64,000 nt of DNA from Streptomyces sp. MMG1121 (GCF_001280015.1 NZ_LGDV01000001.1:186001-250000), one strand, 5' to 3'. Positions 19,733 to 29,167 are shown, numbered from the stretch's first letter. Notes: generated by a model not told the origin, from the sequence alone. Made by a program: numbers and translations.

Positions 19733-20787
19733 CCGCGCTCCCAGAATGCAGGACCGACGGGCTCCTCGAAGTCGCCCAGCGCCTGGAGGTAACCCTCACT
19801 GTCCACACCGATCCGCAGCTGCGGCAGGGCGTGGCCGGCGGGACCGAAGATCACTCGGGCTCCGTCGGAGAGGTCGAAGGTGGACTGGTGGCACGGGCAG
19901 AGCACGTGGTGCGTCTGCTGCTCGTACAGGGAGATCGGGCAGCCGACGTGGGTGCAGATCTTCGAGAAGGCGACGACGCCCTCGTGCGACCAGTCGAGCT
20001 CGCGCTTGTCCTTGATGTTGCCCGGCTGCAACCGGACGATCATCAGGGCGGCCTTGGCGATCTCGTTCTGGAAATCCTCGGCCGTCTCCTCCAGCCCGTC
20101 GGGCTTGGCGAAGGTGAGGGATCCGACGGCGATGTCCTCGGGCCGCAGCGGCTGGTTCGTGTTCATGTTGACCAGGCGCTTGCCCTTGGCCCACAGGGTG
20201 TGCCGCAGCATGGTCTTCGGCGCCGGGCCGAGACCGCCGAGCAGGAAGACGCCGGAGAGCGGCACCAGGGTCAGCGCGCCGAACATCGTGTTGCGGATCA
20301 GCTTGCGACGGCCGAACCCGGACTCCTCGGCACCCTGGCGGAAGTCCTCCAGGACCTTCGCCCGCGTCTCGGGCGGGGCCTCGATCGCGTGCCGGTCGTC
20401 CGCCATCTCGACGTCGGACATCAGGGTGCGGGCCCAGTGGACCGCGCCCGCGCCGATGCAGAACAGCGCCACACCGAGGGTCAGGCCCAGCGAGAAGTTC
20501 AGCGCGCTGATGTGACCGATCGGGAAGACGAAGATCGACTTGTCGTGCGGGATCGCCAGGTAGCAGGCGATGAAGGCGACGGTGGCGAGCATCGACACCG
20601 TGAACAGCAGGGCGACGACGCGCTCGGACCGCTTGGCGGCCCGCTCGTCGATGTCCTGGATCCGGTGCTCGTGCGGGGGCAGTCCCGGGTCGGAGAACGG
20701 GTTCTCCTCGTCCGCGACGCTCACTGCGCCGTGCGCGTGGTCCTGCTCAGCGGGCAGGTTCTCTTCTGGAATGTCTTGGCTACTCAT
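19729..20787 (-). CDS. qcrA: Menaquinol-cytochrome c reductase Rieske iron-sulfur subunit
   Basis: The 352-residue protein has an extended N-terminus with three membrane helices, as in other actinobacterial QcrA, and a C-terminal Rieske domain. The [2Fe-2S] ligands are in 'CTHVGC' and 'CPCHQS', followed by 'GPAGHALPQL'. It passes electrons from menaquinol at the QcrB site to QcrC heme c. The start ATG (20787) overlaps the qcrC stop by 4 bp and its stop overlaps the qcrB start. The third helix with a twin-Arg-like 'GRRKLIRNT' segment is consistent with partial Tat translocation, which is known for this family. Confidence 0.97.
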   Translation of the reverse strand: MSSQDIPEENLPAEQDHAHGAVSVADEENPFSDPGLPPHEHRIQDIDERAAKRSERVVALLFTVSMLATVAFIACYLAIPHDKSIFVFPIGHISALNFSLGLTLGVALFCIGAGAVHWARTLMSDVEMADDRHAIEAPPETRAKVLEDFRQGAEESGFGRRKLIRNTMFGALTLVPLSGVFLLGGLGPAPKTMLRHTLWAKGKRLVNMNTNQPLRPEDIAVGSLTFAKPDGLEETAEDFQNEIAKAALMIVRLQPGNIKDKRELDWSHEGVVAFSKICTHVGCPISLYEQQTHHVLCPCHQSTFDLSDGARVIFGPAGHALPQLRIGVDSEGYLQALGDFEEPVGPAFWERG

Positions 20788-21596
20788 GACTTCTTGGCCT
20801 TTGCGGTCCGAGCGGCGACCCAGACGGCGACCGCGATCAGTGCGCCGAGGCCGAAGATCCAGGCGAACAGACCCTCACTGACCGGCCCGAGGCCGCCCAG
20901 CTCCAGACCGCCCGGGTTCTCCGTCTTGTCGCCGTTGACCGCGTTCAGGTACGCGATGATGTCCTTCTTGTTCTGCGACGTCATCGTGGTGTCGGGGAAG
21001 GACGGCATGTTCTGCGGGCCCGTCTGCATGGCCTCGTAGATGTGCTTCGGAGCGACACCCTCCAGGCTCGGCGCGAACTTGCCCTTGGTCAGGGCACCGC
21101 CCTTGCCGGTGAAGTTGTGGCACTGCGCGCAGTTGGTGCGGAACAGCTCGCCACCCTTGGCGATGTCCGCGCCCTCAGGGCCGTACTGCTGCGAGGTCGG
21201 AACGTTCGGGCCGGCGCCCAGCGAGGCGACGAACGCGGCGAGCTGGTCGATCTGCGTCTGGTTGTAGATGACCTTCTTGCTCGGGACCTGAGCGCCCTGC
21301 GAGGTGGCGGCCGGCATACGGCCGGTGCCGACCTGGAAGTCGACGGCCGCGGCGCCCACGCCGACCAGGCTGGGCCCGTCGGAGGAGCCCTGGCCACCGG
21401 TGCCGTGGCAGCTGGCGCAGCCGACCTCGTAGAGCTTCTTGCCCTCTGTGATGGTCAGGGACTGGGAGGTTTCATCGGCCTGGGCCTTGCTCGCGGGTGC
21501 GAACGCGGCGTACAGCCCCCCAGTGGCCGCCAGCGCGAGGAGTAGGACGACGACCGCCGCCAGCGGATGGCGTCGTCGTACGGAGAGCTTTTTCAC
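20784..21596 (-). CDS. qcrC: Diheme cytochrome c subunit of the bcc complex
   Basis: The 270-residue protein has an N-terminal membrane anchor (residues 12-32), two c-type heme motifs (CASCH and CAQCH), and a C-terminal membrane helix. This tandem diheme QcrC replaces a soluble cytochrome c and links the bcc complex directly to the aa3 oxidase in actinobacteria, forming a supercomplex. The distal ligands are likely the Met residues in 'GRMPA' and 'NMPSFP'. The start is ATG 21596. The gene lies 62 bp downstream of ctaE and overlaps qcrA. Confidence 0.97.
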   Translation of the reverse strand: MKKLSVRRRHPLAAVVVLLLALAATGGLYAAFAPASKAQADETSQSLTITEGKKLYEVGCASCHGTGGQGSSDGPSLVGVGAAAVDFQVGTGRMPAATSQGAQVPSKKVIYNQTQIDQLAAFVASLGAGPNVPTSQQYGPEGADIAKGGELFRTNCAQCHNFTGKGGALTKGKFAPSLEGVAPKHIYEAMQTGPQNMPSFPDTTMTSQNKKDIIAYLNAVNGDKTENPGGLELGGLGPVSEGLFAWIFGLGALIAVAVWVAARTAKAKKS

Positions 21597-21658
21597 GGAT
21601 TACCCCGGTGTCAGGATCTTCTGCGTCGATGCTTCTGGATGTGCGGGAGCCGGTCCCG

Positions 21659-22279
21659 CTACTTGATCAGGTAGATCGTGGCGAAGAGGCCGATCCAGAC
21701 CACGTCGACGAAGTGCCAGTAGTAGGACACGACGATGGCGGCGGTCGCCTGCTCGTGGGTGAACCTCTTCGCCGCGTAGGTACGGCCGAGGACGAACAGG
21801 AAGGCGATGAGGCCGCCCGTCACGTGCAGGCCGTGGAAGCCGGTGGTCAGGTAGAACACCGAGCCGTACGGGTCGGAGGACAGCGAGATGCCGTCCTTCT
21901 TCACCAGCTCCGTGTACTCGTAGATCTGACCGCCGATGAAGATCGCACCCATGATGAAGGTGACGATGAACCAACCACGGAGCTTCTTCACGTCCCCGCG
22001 CTCGGCCGCGAACACGCCGAGCTGACAGGTGAGTGAGGAGAGCACCAGGATCGTGGTGTTCGTCGCGGAGAAAGGCACATTGAGCGCGTGCGCCATGTGC
22101 TTCCAGTGATCCGGTCCGGTCACCGAGCGGAGGGTGAAGTACATCGCGAAGAGGGCCGCGAAGAACATCAGCTCGGAACTCAGCCAGATGATGGTTCCGA
22201 CGCTGGTGAGGTTCGGCCTGTTGACCGACGGGTGCGCGTGCCCGGTTTCTACTGTCGTTGCTGTCGCCACGACCGACAT
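21659..22279 (-). CDS. ctaE: Cytochrome c oxidase subunit III
   Basis: The 206-residue subunit has five membrane helices, the truncated type usual in actinobacteria. Family signatures are '[18 protein letters not shown]', '[12 protein letters not shown]' and '[18 protein letters not shown]'. It stabilises subunit I and the proton path of the aa3 oxidase. It is the first gene of ctaE-qcrC-qcrA-qcrB. ATG 22279 is the start conserved in Streptomyces as I remember it, but no Shine-Dalgarno sequence stands in the normal place. The start codon sits in one arm of a perfect 21-bp palindrome (see the separate entry). Confidence 0.96.
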   Translation of the reverse strand: MSVVATATTVETGHAHPSVNRPNLTSVGTIIWLSSELMFFAALFAMYFTLRSVTGPDHWKHMAHALNVPFSATNTTILVLSSLTCQLGVFAAERGDVKKLRGWFIVTFIMGAIFIGGQIYEYTELVKKDGISLSSDPYGSVFYLTTGFHGLHVTGGLIAFLFVLGRTYAAKRFTHEQATAAIVVSYYWHFVDVVWIGLFATIYLIK

Positions 22280-22290
22280 TATGTCGGTCG
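22270..22290. promoter_or_regulatory. Perfect 21-bp palindrome across the ctaE start codon
   Basis: CGACCGACAT (22270-22279) and ATGTCGGTCG (22281-22290) are exact reverse complements around one central T. The ctaE ATG lies inside one arm. It could be an operator or an mRNA hairpin that hides the start codon. Confidence 0.6.
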
Positions 22291-22445
22291 CTTATCCCGC
22301 CCTCACTCCGGGGGGTGCCGTTCGGAGTGTTGCTGCCCGCCGAACCGGTGCTGACGTGGTGTTCATGGACACTTCGACGGGAGTAACATCCGCCCGAACG
22401 GCCCTGTCCGTCCCGTCCGTACGACGCCGACGTCCCGGAGGAACA

Positions 22446-22847
22446 ATGCAGCCGACCGCCACCGTGCTGGTCTACAGCGACGACTCCAACACCCGCGAAC
22501 AGGTACGGCTGGCAGCCGGGCGCAGGCCGGCTCCCGACGTCCCCTTTGTCGAGTTCGTGGAGTGCGCGACGCCGGACGCGGTGCTGCGTGAGCTGGACCG
22601 CGGCGGCATCGACGTGTGCGTGCTCGACGGCGAGGCCGTGCCGTTGGGGGGCATGGGGGTGTGCCGGCAGATCAAGGACGAGGTGTTCAACTGCCCGCCG
22701 GTGCTTCTCCTCATGGGCCGGCCGCAGGACGCCTGGCTGGCCACGTGGAGCCGGGCCGATGCCGCGGTGACCCTGCCGGTGGACCCGGTCGAGTTCGCTT
22801 CCTCGCTCGCCTCTCTGCTGCGGCACAAGCGGTTGTTGAGCGCCTAG
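22446..22847 (+). CDS. Degenerate response-regulator receiver-domain protein
   Basis: The 133-residue protein has the beta-alpha pattern of a CheY-like receiver. It starts with 'VLVYSDDSN' (acidic pair D12/D13) and has a candidate phospho-acceptor D61 in 'VCVLDGEAVPLGGMGVC'. The conserved Ser/Thr (expected after 'LLLM') and the invariant Lys (expected in 'VTLPVDPVEF') are missing, so standard phosphorylation is doubtful. There is no output domain. GGAGGAAC precedes ATG 22446. It is divergent from ctaE and convergent with the L,D-transpeptidase gene, between the two respiratory operons. Confidence 0.78.
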   Translation: MQPTATVLVYSDDSNTREQVRLAAGRRPAPDVPFVEFVECATPDAVLRELDRGGIDVCVLDGEAVPLGGMGVCRQIKDEVFNCPPVLLLMGRPQDAWLATWSRADAAVTLPVDPVEFASSLASLLRHKRLLSA

Positions 22848-22872
22848 CGGCCCGGGGCGAGGGGTTCGTGCG

Positions 22873-22924
22873 CGCGCGTGGGTCCGTGGGGCCTCACGCG
22901 CCCACACCGCGGCCCCGCGCCCCC
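22873..22924. repeat. Intergenic palindrome-type repeat, copy A
   Basis: The short stretch between the receiver-like gene and the L,D-transpeptidase gene carries GCGCGTGGG, CGCGCCCAC and GGCCCCGCGCCCC in the same order as copies B and C. It sits between convergent genes and may also act as a terminator. Confidence 0.5.
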
Positions 22925-22933
22925 GAGGGTCGC

Positions 22934-24196
22934 TCACAGGGCCGTTGGCCGGAGTCTTGCCACGTCCTGCGGGCTCTGGCTGTTCGCCGTGCCGTTCGTC
23001 AGCGCGGTGCCCTTGCGCCATTTCTTCCAGTCGACGTTCCAGTCGCCGAAGCCGTTGCCGAAGGGTTCCATCTCCGCGCCGTTGGAGTTGACGACCTTGA
23101 CGATGTCTCCGTCCCGGACGGTGTCGAAGAACCACTCGGCGTTCGCCGTACTCATGCCCGTGCAGCCGTGGCTGACGTTCGCGGAGCCCTGTGAACCCAC
23201 GGACCAGGGCGCGGCGTGGACGTACTCGCCGGACCAGGTCACCCGGGTGGCCCAGTAGACCAGCAGGTCGTAGGAGTCGGAGGTGCCCGCGGCGATACCG
23301 ATCGTGGTGCCGCGCATCCGTACGAAGTGCTGCTTGTCCAGTACGACTTTGACACCGTTGCGGGTCTCGTAGCCGGGCCTGCCCGTGGTGATGGGGATCT
23401 CCTTGATCTCCTGGCCGTTCTTGTAGACCGTCATCCGGTGCGCGGCGGCGTCCGTGAGGGCCTCGACCCGGTCTCCCGTGGTGATCTTCAGCGGTTTGGA
23501 CGCGGTGCCCCACAGCCGGTCGCCGACCCGGATGCCGTCCAGGTTGCTGTGCACCGTGATGGTGGCGTGGACGGGCCAGTACTCCTTGGGCCGGTAGTGG
23601 AGTTCCTTGCCGCTCACCCAGTACCAGGAGCCCTGCACGGCCGGCGTGGAGTCCACCCTGAGGGCCCGCTCGACGACGGCACGCTGCGCCCTGTCCTTGA
23701 TCTCCTGGTCGAGTTGGGCGGTGATGGGCTGTCCGACCCCGTACTCGCCCGACTCCGGGCCGAGCGTGACGGTCAGCCGCTTGCGGGCGGCGGGCTTGCT
23801 GGTGTCGAGCGTGAGGACCTTGCGGCCGGGTGAGCCGTCCTCGTCCTCCGTGCTCACCGCGACCGTGTAGTGGGCGTTGGCGGCCAGCGGGGAGGTGCTG
23901 TGCCATCTGCTGCCGTCGGCGGTGAGTTCGCCCGCCAGGCGGCGCCCTGTGGCGTCCTGGGCGGTGACGTCGGTGATCCTGCCGTCATCGCCCTTGAGGG
24001 TGACCTCCAGGGGCTTGTCCGGGTCGGCCCGTTCCCCCGCACCGGTGGGGCCGCTGATGGAGATCAGGCCCGCCGCGTCGTACGGCTCGGCCGACAGGGG
24101 GTTCCCGTCCGAACCGCAGGCGGTGACGCCCGCGCCCAGAGCGGTCACCAGCAGAGTGCAGCTGACGACGGTGCGGGTCCGCGGAGTGTGGTTCAT
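22934..24196 (-). CDS. L,D-transpeptidase lipoprotein with Ig-like domains (YkuD family)
   Basis: The 420-residue protein has a lipoprotein signal with lipobox Cys at residue 27 (VTAC), two Ig-like beta domains (about 45-250) and a C-terminal YkuD catalytic domain. The catalytic motif 'SHGCTGMS' gives His343 and Cys345; an upstream 'EYVHAAPW' supplies the second conserved His. Proteins of this layout form 3-3 cross-links in peptidoglycan (like mycobacterial LdtMt2). ATG 24196 gives a normal signal peptide. It lies between the ctaE-qcr and ctaCDF operons, in the same direction, with a terminator-like hairpin ahead of it. Confidence 0.93.
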   Translation of the reverse strand: MNHTPRTRTVVSCTLLVTALGAGVTACGSDGNPLSAEPYDAAGLISISGPTGAGERADPDKPLEVTLKGDDGRITDVTAQDATGRRLAGELTADGSRWHSTSPLAANAHYTVAVSTEDEDGSPGRKVLTLDTSKPAARKRLTVTLGPESGEYGVGQPITAQLDQEIKDRAQRAVVERALRVDSTPAVQGSWYWVSGKELHYRPKEYWPVHATITVHSNLDGIRVGDRLWGTASKPLKITTGDRVEALTDAAAHRMTVYKNGQEIKEIPITTGRPGYETRNGVKVVLDKQHFVRMRGTTIGIAAGTSDSYDLLVYWATRVTWSGEYVHAAPWSVGSQGSANVSHGCTGMSTANAEWFFDTVRDGDIVKVVNSNGAEMEPFGNGFGDWNVDWKKWRKGTALTNGTANSQSPQDVARLRPTAL

Positions 24197-24307
24197 ACGA
24201 TCACGCTAAGAGTGACCGAGTCTCCAGGCGCGGCAGGTACCTCGTACGAGTGAGCGACACTACGGCATTGGAAGGACAGCACACCGTCTGATCAGCCGGA
24301 AAAGGCG

Positions 24308-24345
24308 GAAGCCCGGACCCTCCTGATGGAGTGTCCGGGCTTCCG
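24308..24345 (-). terminator. Terminator of the ctaC-ctaD-ctaF operon
   Basis: A 12-bp perfect stem (24308-24319 with 24334-24345), with an inner CTCC/GGAG pairing around TGAT, lies 18 bp past the ctaF stop. It is a strong GC hairpin without U-tract. Confidence 0.8.
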
Positions 24346-24362
24346 GTGCGTGCTCTTGTGTG

Positions 24363-24761
24363 CTACTGGGTGCGGTTCTCACCGTGGTAGTACTCGAACA
24401 CCCAGCCGAACAGGCCGATCATGATGATCGGGGCGGCGAAGTAGATCAGCCACCAGCCGACCGCGATGCTGAGGAAGGCGATCGCACCGCCGAAGCCCAG
24501 CATCAGCGGCTGCCAGCTGTGCGGGCTGAAGAAGCCCAGCTCGCCCGCGTCGTCCGCGACGTCGGCCTCCTTGTCGTCCTGGGCGCCCGCGTCGACCCGC
24601 CGGGCGGTGAAGCCCAGGTAGAAGCCGATCATGACGCTCAGGCCGAAGGCCAGGAAGAGTGCGGTGGTACCGGCCGGCTCCTTCGACCACACGCCATAGA
24701 CGATCGCCATGACGAGGATGAAGACGGCCAGCCAGATGAACATCCGGCCCTGGATCTTCAC
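24363..24761 (-). CDS. ctaF: Cytochrome c oxidase subunit IV (actinobacterial type)
   Basis: The 132-residue protein has four hydrophobic segments with a polar loop (residues 55-80) carrying '[10 protein letters not shown]', the form found only in actinobacterial aa3 oxidases. It is a structural subunit of the oxidase, contacting subunits I and III. Its ATG (24761) overlaps the ctaD stop by 4 bp, so it is the third gene of ctaC-ctaD-ctaF. Confidence 0.95.
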   Translation of the reverse strand: MKIQGRMFIWLAVFILVMAIVYGVWSKEPAGTTALFLAFGLSVMIGFYLGFTARRVDAGAQDDKEADVADDAGELGFFSPHSWQPLMLGFGGAIAFLSIAVGWWLIYFAAPIIMIGLFGWVFEYYHGENRTQ

Positions 24762-26488
24762 TTGCCGGCCTCCTTGCTGCCCGCGATGGCACCGTGACCG
24801 GAGTGCTCAAGCTGCTCGAGAGCGGCGATCTCGGGGTGGTGCAGGTCGAACGCCGGGGATTCGCTGCGGATCCGCGGCAGGGTGACGAAGTTGTGCCGCG
24901 GCGGCGGGCAGGAGGTCGCCCACTCGAGCGAGCGGCCGTAGCCCCACGGGTCGTCGACGTCGACCTTCTTGCCGTACTTGGCCGTCTTCCACACGTTGTA
25001 GAGGAACGGCAGGATCGACAGGCCGAGCAGGAACGAGCTGATGGACGAGACCGTGTTCAGGGCGGTGAAGCCGTCGGCCGCCAGGTAGTCGGCGTAACGA
25101 CGCGGCATGCCCTCGGCACCCAGCCAGTGCTGGACCAGGAAGGTGCCGTGGAAGCCGATGAACAGCGTCCAGAAGGTGATCTTGCCGAGGCGCTCGTCCA
25201 GCATCTTGCCCGTCATCTTCGGCCACCAGAAGTGGAAGCCGGAGAACATGGCGAAGACGACCGTACCGAAGACCACGTAGTGGAAGTGGGCCACCACGAA
25301 GTACGAGTCGGAGACGTGGAAGTCCATCGGCGGCGAGGCCAGGATGACACCGGTCAGACCACCGAACGTGAAGGTGATCAGGAAGCCGGTCGCCCAGAGC
25401 ATCGGTGTCTCGAAGGACAGGCTGCCCTTCCACATCGTGCCGATCCAGTTGAAGAACTTCACACCGGTCGGTACGGCGATCAGGAAGGTCATGAAGGAGA
25501 AGAACGGCAGCAGCACACCACCGGTGACGTACATGTGGTGGGCCCACACCGTCACGGACAGACCGGCGATCGAGATGGTCGCGGCGATCAGGCCCATGTA
25601 GCCGAACATCGGCTTGCGGGAGAAGACCGGGATGACCTCGGAGATGATGCCGAAGAAGGGCAGCGCGATGATGTACACCTCTGGATGGCCGAAGAACCAG
25701 AAGAGGTGTTGCCACAGCAAGGCTCCGCCGTTTGCCGCGTCGAACACATGGGCGCCGAATTTTCGGTCCGCCTCCAGGGCGAACAGCGCGGCGGCCAGCA
25801 CCGGGAAGGCGAGCAGGACCAGGACGGCGGTCAGCAGCACGTTCCACACGAAGATCGGCATGCGGAACATGGTCATGCCCGGAGCGCGCATGCAGATGAT
25901 CGTGGTGATGAAGTTGACCGCACCGAGGATCGTGCCGAAGCCGGAGAAGGCCAGACCCATGATCCACATGTCGGAGCCGATGCCCGGCGAGCGGACCGCG
26001 TCCGACAGCGGGGAGTAGGCGAACCAGCCGAAGTCGGCCGCGCCCTGCGGGGTGAGGAAGCCGCCCACCGCGATGGTCGAGCCGAACAGGTACAGCCAGT
26101 AGGCGAACATGTTCAGCCGCGGGAACGCCACGTCGGGCGCGCCGATCTGCAGCGGCATGATCCAGTTCGTGAAGCCGGCGAACAGCGGCGTCGCGAACAT
26201 CAGCAGCATGATCGTGCCGTGCATCGTGAACGCCTGGTTGAACTGCTCGTTCGACATGATCTGCAGGCCCGGACGGGCCAGCTCGGCGCGCATCAGCAGC
26301 GCCATCACGCCGCCGATCAGGAAGAACGCGAACGAGGTGACCAGATAGAGCGTGCCGATCGTCTTGTGGTCGGTGGTCGTCAGCCACTTCACCACGACGT
26401 TGCCGGGCTGCTTGCGCCTGACCGGCAGCTCGTTCTCGTACGAGTCTTCAGCTGCCGCGGCACCCTGGGGTTCGTTGAGGATGCTCAC
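24758..26488 (-). CDS. ctaD: Cytochrome c oxidase subunit I
   Basis: The 576-residue catalytic subunit has twelve membrane helices and reduces O2 at the heme a3-CuB site while pumping protons. The covalent His-Tyr pair is in 'GHPEVYI'. Further CuB ligands are in 'WAHHMYV', and heme ligands in 'AHFHYVVFG' and the N-terminal 'MHGTIM' helix. The start is GTG 26488 (VSILNEPQG), which overlaps the ctaC stop as GTGA; the longer upstream frame is the ctaC gene read out of phase. It is the middle gene of ctaCDF. Confidence 0.97.
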   Translation of the reverse strand: MSILNEPQGAAAAEDSYENELPVRRKQPGNVVVKWLTTTDHKTIGTLYLVTSFAFFLIGGVMALLMRAELARPGLQIMSNEQFNQAFTMHGTIMLLMFATPLFAGFTNWIMPLQIGAPDVAFPRLNMFAYWLYLFGSTIAVGGFLTPQGAADFGWFAYSPLSDAVRSPGIGSDMWIMGLAFSGFGTILGAVNFITTIICMRAPGMTMFRMPIFVWNVLLTAVLVLLAFPVLAAALFALEADRKFGAHVFDAANGGALLWQHLFWFFGHPEVYIIALPFFGIISEVIPVFSRKPMFGYMGLIAATISIAGLSVTVWAHHMYVTGGVLLPFFSFMTFLIAVPTGVKFFNWIGTMWKGSLSFETPMLWATGFLITFTFGGLTGVILASPPMDFHVSDSYFVVAHFHYVVFGTVVFAMFSGFHFWWPKMTGKMLDERLGKITFWTLFIGFHGTFLVQHWLGAEGMPRRYADYLAADGFTALNTVSSISSFLLGLSILPFLYNVWKTAKYGKKVDVDDPWGYGRSLEWATSCPPPRHNFVTLPRIRSESPAFDLHHPEIAALEQLEHSGHGAIAGSKEAGK

Positions 26489-27444
26489 AGGTTGTTCGTC
26501 TCCCGGTTCTTCTCGTGGCTCGTCTGCGCGATGCCGGCGGGAATGTAACCGGTCTGCCCCTTCTTGGCGAGGTCCTTGAGGTGCTGCTCGTACGCCGCCG
26601 GGGAGACGACCTTCACGTTGAACAGCATCCGGGAGTGGTCGACGCCGCAGAGCTCGGCGCACTTGCCGAGGAAGGTGCCCTCATGGTTGGGGGTCACCTG
26701 GAACGAGTTGGTGTGGCCCGGGATCACGTCCATCTTCATCAGGAACGGCACCACCCAGAAGGAGTGGATGACGTCACGAGAGGTCAGGACGAAGCGGACC
26801 GTCTTGCCCTTGGGGAGCCAGAGCGTCGGACCGGGGTTGTTCGTCTGCGGGTTCCGCGTGCCGGGGGTACCGACGTCGTAGACACCGCCGGCGTGCACCG
26901 GGAAGTCCTTCTTGAACCGGTCCGGAATGGCGTCCAGGTTCTTGTCGGTCTTGGCGTCGCCGGTGACACCGGGGACGTTCTCGACGTAGTTGAAGCCCCA
27001 GCTCCACTGGAAGCCGACCACGTTGACCGTGAGGTCCGGCTTCTTGGAGAGGTCCAGGAGCTTCGACTCGTCCCGGGCCGTGAAGTAGAAGAGCACCGAG
27101 ATGATGATGATCGGGACCACCGTGTACAAGGCCTCGATCGGCATGTTGTACCGGGTCTGCGGAGGTACCTCGACCTTGGTGCGGCTGCGCCGGTGGAAGA
27201 AAGCACTCCACAGGATCAGGCCCCACACCAGCACGCCGACGGCGAGCGCGGCAGCCCAGGAGCCCTGCCACAGGGAGAGGATCCGCGGAGCCTCTTCCGT
27301 GGTCGGGGTGGGCATACCAAGGCGGGGGAAGTCCTTGTATGTGCAACCGGTTGCGGTCGCCAGGACCAGGCCCGCGGTCATTGCCTGCAGCAGCTTCCGC
27401 CGCATCGGGCGCCGCGGCGAGCGGTCGGAGCCGTTGGGACTCAC
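26485..27444 (-). CDS. ctaC: Cytochrome c oxidase subunit II
   Basis: The 319-residue protein accepts electrons from QcrC through the binuclear CuA centre. An N-terminal lipobox (LATATGC) predicts a lipoprotein, two membrane helices follow, and the external cupredoxin domain carries the CuA ligands in '[12 protein letters not shown]' plus an upstream His in 'VIHSFW'. The electron-entry aromatic motif 'GFQWSWGF' is present. GTG 27444 is chosen because GGGAAGG lies about 8 nt upstream; the in-frame extension to 27591 is proline/arginine-rich and runs through promoter DNA. First gene of ctaC-ctaD-ctaF. Confidence 0.96.
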   Translation of the reverse strand: MSPNGSDRSPRRPMRRKLLQAMTAGLVLATATGCTYKDFPRLGMPTPTTEEAPRILSLWQGSWAAALAVGVLVWGLILWSAFFHRRSRTKVEVPPQTRYNMPIEALYTVVPIIIISVLFYFTARDESKLLDLSKKPDLTVNVVGFQWSWGFNYVENVPGVTGDAKTDKNLDAIPDRFKKDFPVHAGGVYDVGTPGTRNPQTNNPGPTLWLPKGKTVRFVLTSRDVIHSFWVVPFLMKMDVIPGHTNSFQVTPNHEGTFLGKCAELCGVDHSRMLFNVKVVSPAAYEQHLKDLAKKGQTGYIPAGIAQTSHEKNRETNNL

Positions 27445-27652
27445 GTAGCGCCTTCCCGAGAGTCTCGCCCGCGCTGTCGGCTGCGGCCTTCTCGCTGGTC
27501 GGTCGCCGCCCTGCGTCGGGCAGGGGTTTGGATGTTTATGCGGACCAAACCCTAGCCGACGCCCTCCGGGGGTTCGCGGGGAGGGGGGCATTCGCGTCGC
27601 CTGTCACTCGGTTGGGGTGGGGTTGGGCACGAGTCGGGCGCCCAATAGCTCG

Positions 27653-27750
27653 GGTTGTGGGGGTTTGTATTGCGGGTGCGGGCGCGTGGGTCCTCTTATC
27701 GCCCACGCGGCGGAGCCTCATGCCGAGCACAGCCCCGCGCCCCTCGGGCT
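27653..27750. repeat. Intergenic palindrome-type repeat, copy B (within a 337-bp gene-free stretch)
   Basis: The gap 27445-27781 between ctaC and the desulfurase-TusA gene holds the ctaC promoter side and this element. It contains GCGTGGG...CCCACGC (27684-27690 and 27702-27708), then GGCGGAGCC and CCCCGCGCCCCT. Related copies lie near 22873 and 54457. I see no ORF with coding-like third-position bias in the gap. Confidence 0.6.
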
Positions 27751-27775
27751 GACTGCCCCGCTGAAGTTCTAACGT
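27749..27775 (+). promoter_or_regulatory. Candidate leaderless promoter of the desulfurase-TusA gene
   Basis: CTGACT (27749-27754) and TAACGT (27770-27775) are spaced by 15 bp, and the GTG start at 27782 lies 6 nt after the -10 element with no ribosome-binding site. Transcription would then begin at or next to the start codon. Confidence 0.45.
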
Positions 27776-27781
27776 TGCTCC

Positions 27782-29167
27782 GTGGCCTACTTCGACGCTG
27801 CCTCAAGCGCTCCTCTGCATCCTGTCGCCCGTCAGGCCCTGTTGGCCTCCTTGGACGACGGGTGGGCCGATCCCGCTCGGCTCTACCGGGAGGGGCGCAA
27901 AGCCCGGATGCTGCTGGACGCGGCCCGGGAGGCGGCTGCCGAGGCCGTGGGCTGCCGGGCCGACGAGGTGGTGTTCGCCTCGTCCGGGACCAGGGCCGTA
28001 CATACCGGGATCGCGGGGGCGTTGGCCGGGCGGCGACGGGTCGGACGCCACCTGATCGTGTCCGCCGTCGAACATTCGTCGGTGCTCCATTCGGCCGACC
28101 TGCACACGTCGGACGGCGGGACGGTCACCCAAGTGGCCGTCGACCGGGCCGGAGCCGTCGCCCCGTCGGCGTACGCGGCCGCCCTGCGACCGGACAGCGC
28201 GCTGGCGTGTCTGCAGTCGGCCAACCACGAAGTGGGCACGGTGCAGCCGGTGGCCGAGGTGGCCGAGGTGTGCCGGGCGGCCGGGGTGCCGCTGCTGGTC
28301 GACGCGGCGCAGTCGCTCGGGTGGGGGCCGGTCGAGGGCGACTGGTCACTGCTGACGGCCAGTGCGCACAAGTGGGGCGGGCCCTCGGGGGTCGGGCTGC
28401 TCGTCGTGCGCAAGGGGGTGCGGTTCGCCGCCCAAGGCCCGGCCGGCGAGCGGGAGTCGGGGCGGGTGCCCGGCTTCGAGAACATCCCGGCGATCGTGGC
28501 GGCCGTGGCCTGCCTGCGCGCGGTGCGGGCCGAGGCGGCCCGGGAGACGGTACGGCTGCGGGAGCTGACGGCGCGGATCCGGACCCGGGTGCCGGAGCGG
28601 GTGCCGGACGTGGAGGTGGTGGGCGACCCGGAGCGCCGGCTGCCCGGGATCGTCACCTTCTCCTGTCTCTATGTCGACGGGGAGACCCTGCTGCACGAAC
28701 TGGACCGCGAGGGCTTCTCGGTGTCCTCCGGTTCGTCCTGTACGAGCAGCACGCTGACGCCCAGCCATGTGCTGAAGGCGATGGGCGTACTGAGCGAGGG
28801 CAACGTCCGGGTGTCCCTGCCGCCGGGGACGGCCGAGGCAGACGTGGCACGCTTCCTCGAGGTGCTGCCGGGCGCCGTGGCGGGCATCAGGCAGAAGCTG
28901 GGCGCACCGGTGCCCGAGACGGCCGTACGGACCGAGGAAGTCGACGAGATCGTCGTCGACTCCCTCGGCAAACGCTGCCCGATCCCGGTCATCGAACTGG
29001 CCCGGGTGTTCGGGGACGTACCGGTGGGCGGCACGGTGCGCGTCCTCTCCGACGACGAGGCCGCCCGGCTGGACATCCCGGCGTGGTGCGAGATGCGGGG
29101 CCAGGAGTACGTGGGGGAGGAGCCGGCGGAGAGGGGGACGGCGTATGTGGTGAGAAGGCTGAGCTGA
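27782..29167 (+). CDS. Cysteine desulfurase fused to a TusA-type sulfur-carrier domain
   Basis: The 461-residue fusion has two parts. Residues 1-375 are a NifS/IscS-like desulfurase: stacking His98 ('VEHSSVL'), 'NHEVGT' (148-153), 'DAAQS', PLP lysine K197 ('SAHKWGG'), and active-site Cys320 in the loop 'SSGSSCTSS'. Residues 385-461 are a TusA/SirA domain with the CPIP motif (C399). Sulfur from cysteine could pass as persulfide from C320 to C399 within one chain, feeding thiouridine, molybdopterin or other thio-cofactors. The start is GTG 27782, probably leaderless. Its neighbours include an Fe-S carrier gene and nadA. Confidence 0.92.
   Translation: MAYFDAASSAPLHPVARQALLASLDDGWADPARLYREGRKARMLLDAAREAAAEAVGCRADEVVFASSGTRAVHTGIAGALAGRRRVGRHLIVSAVEHSSVLHSADLHTSDGGTVTQVAVDRAGAVAPSAYAAALRPDSALACLQSANHEVGTVQPVAEVAEVCRAAGVPLLVDAAQSLGWGPVEGDWSLLTASAHKWGGPSGVGLLVVRKGVRFAAQGPAGERESGRVPGFENIPAIVAAVACLRAVRAEAARETVRLRELTARIRTRVPERVPDVEVVGDPERRLPGIVTFSCLYVDGETLLHELDREGFSVSSGSSCTSSTLTPSHVLKAMGVLSEGNVRVSLPPGTAEADVARFLEVLPGAVAGIRQKLGAPVPETAVRTEEVDEIVVDSLGKRCPIPVIELARVFGDVPVGGTVRVLSDDEAARLDIPAWCEMRGQEYVGEEPAERGTAYVVRRLS

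Noticed and set aside
21600..23906. A 768-codon open frame on the minus strand over qcrC/ctaE and the L,D-transpeptidase region
   Set aside because: Low-complexity Arg/Gly/His composition and no domain; it is antisense or out-of-phase to recognised genes.
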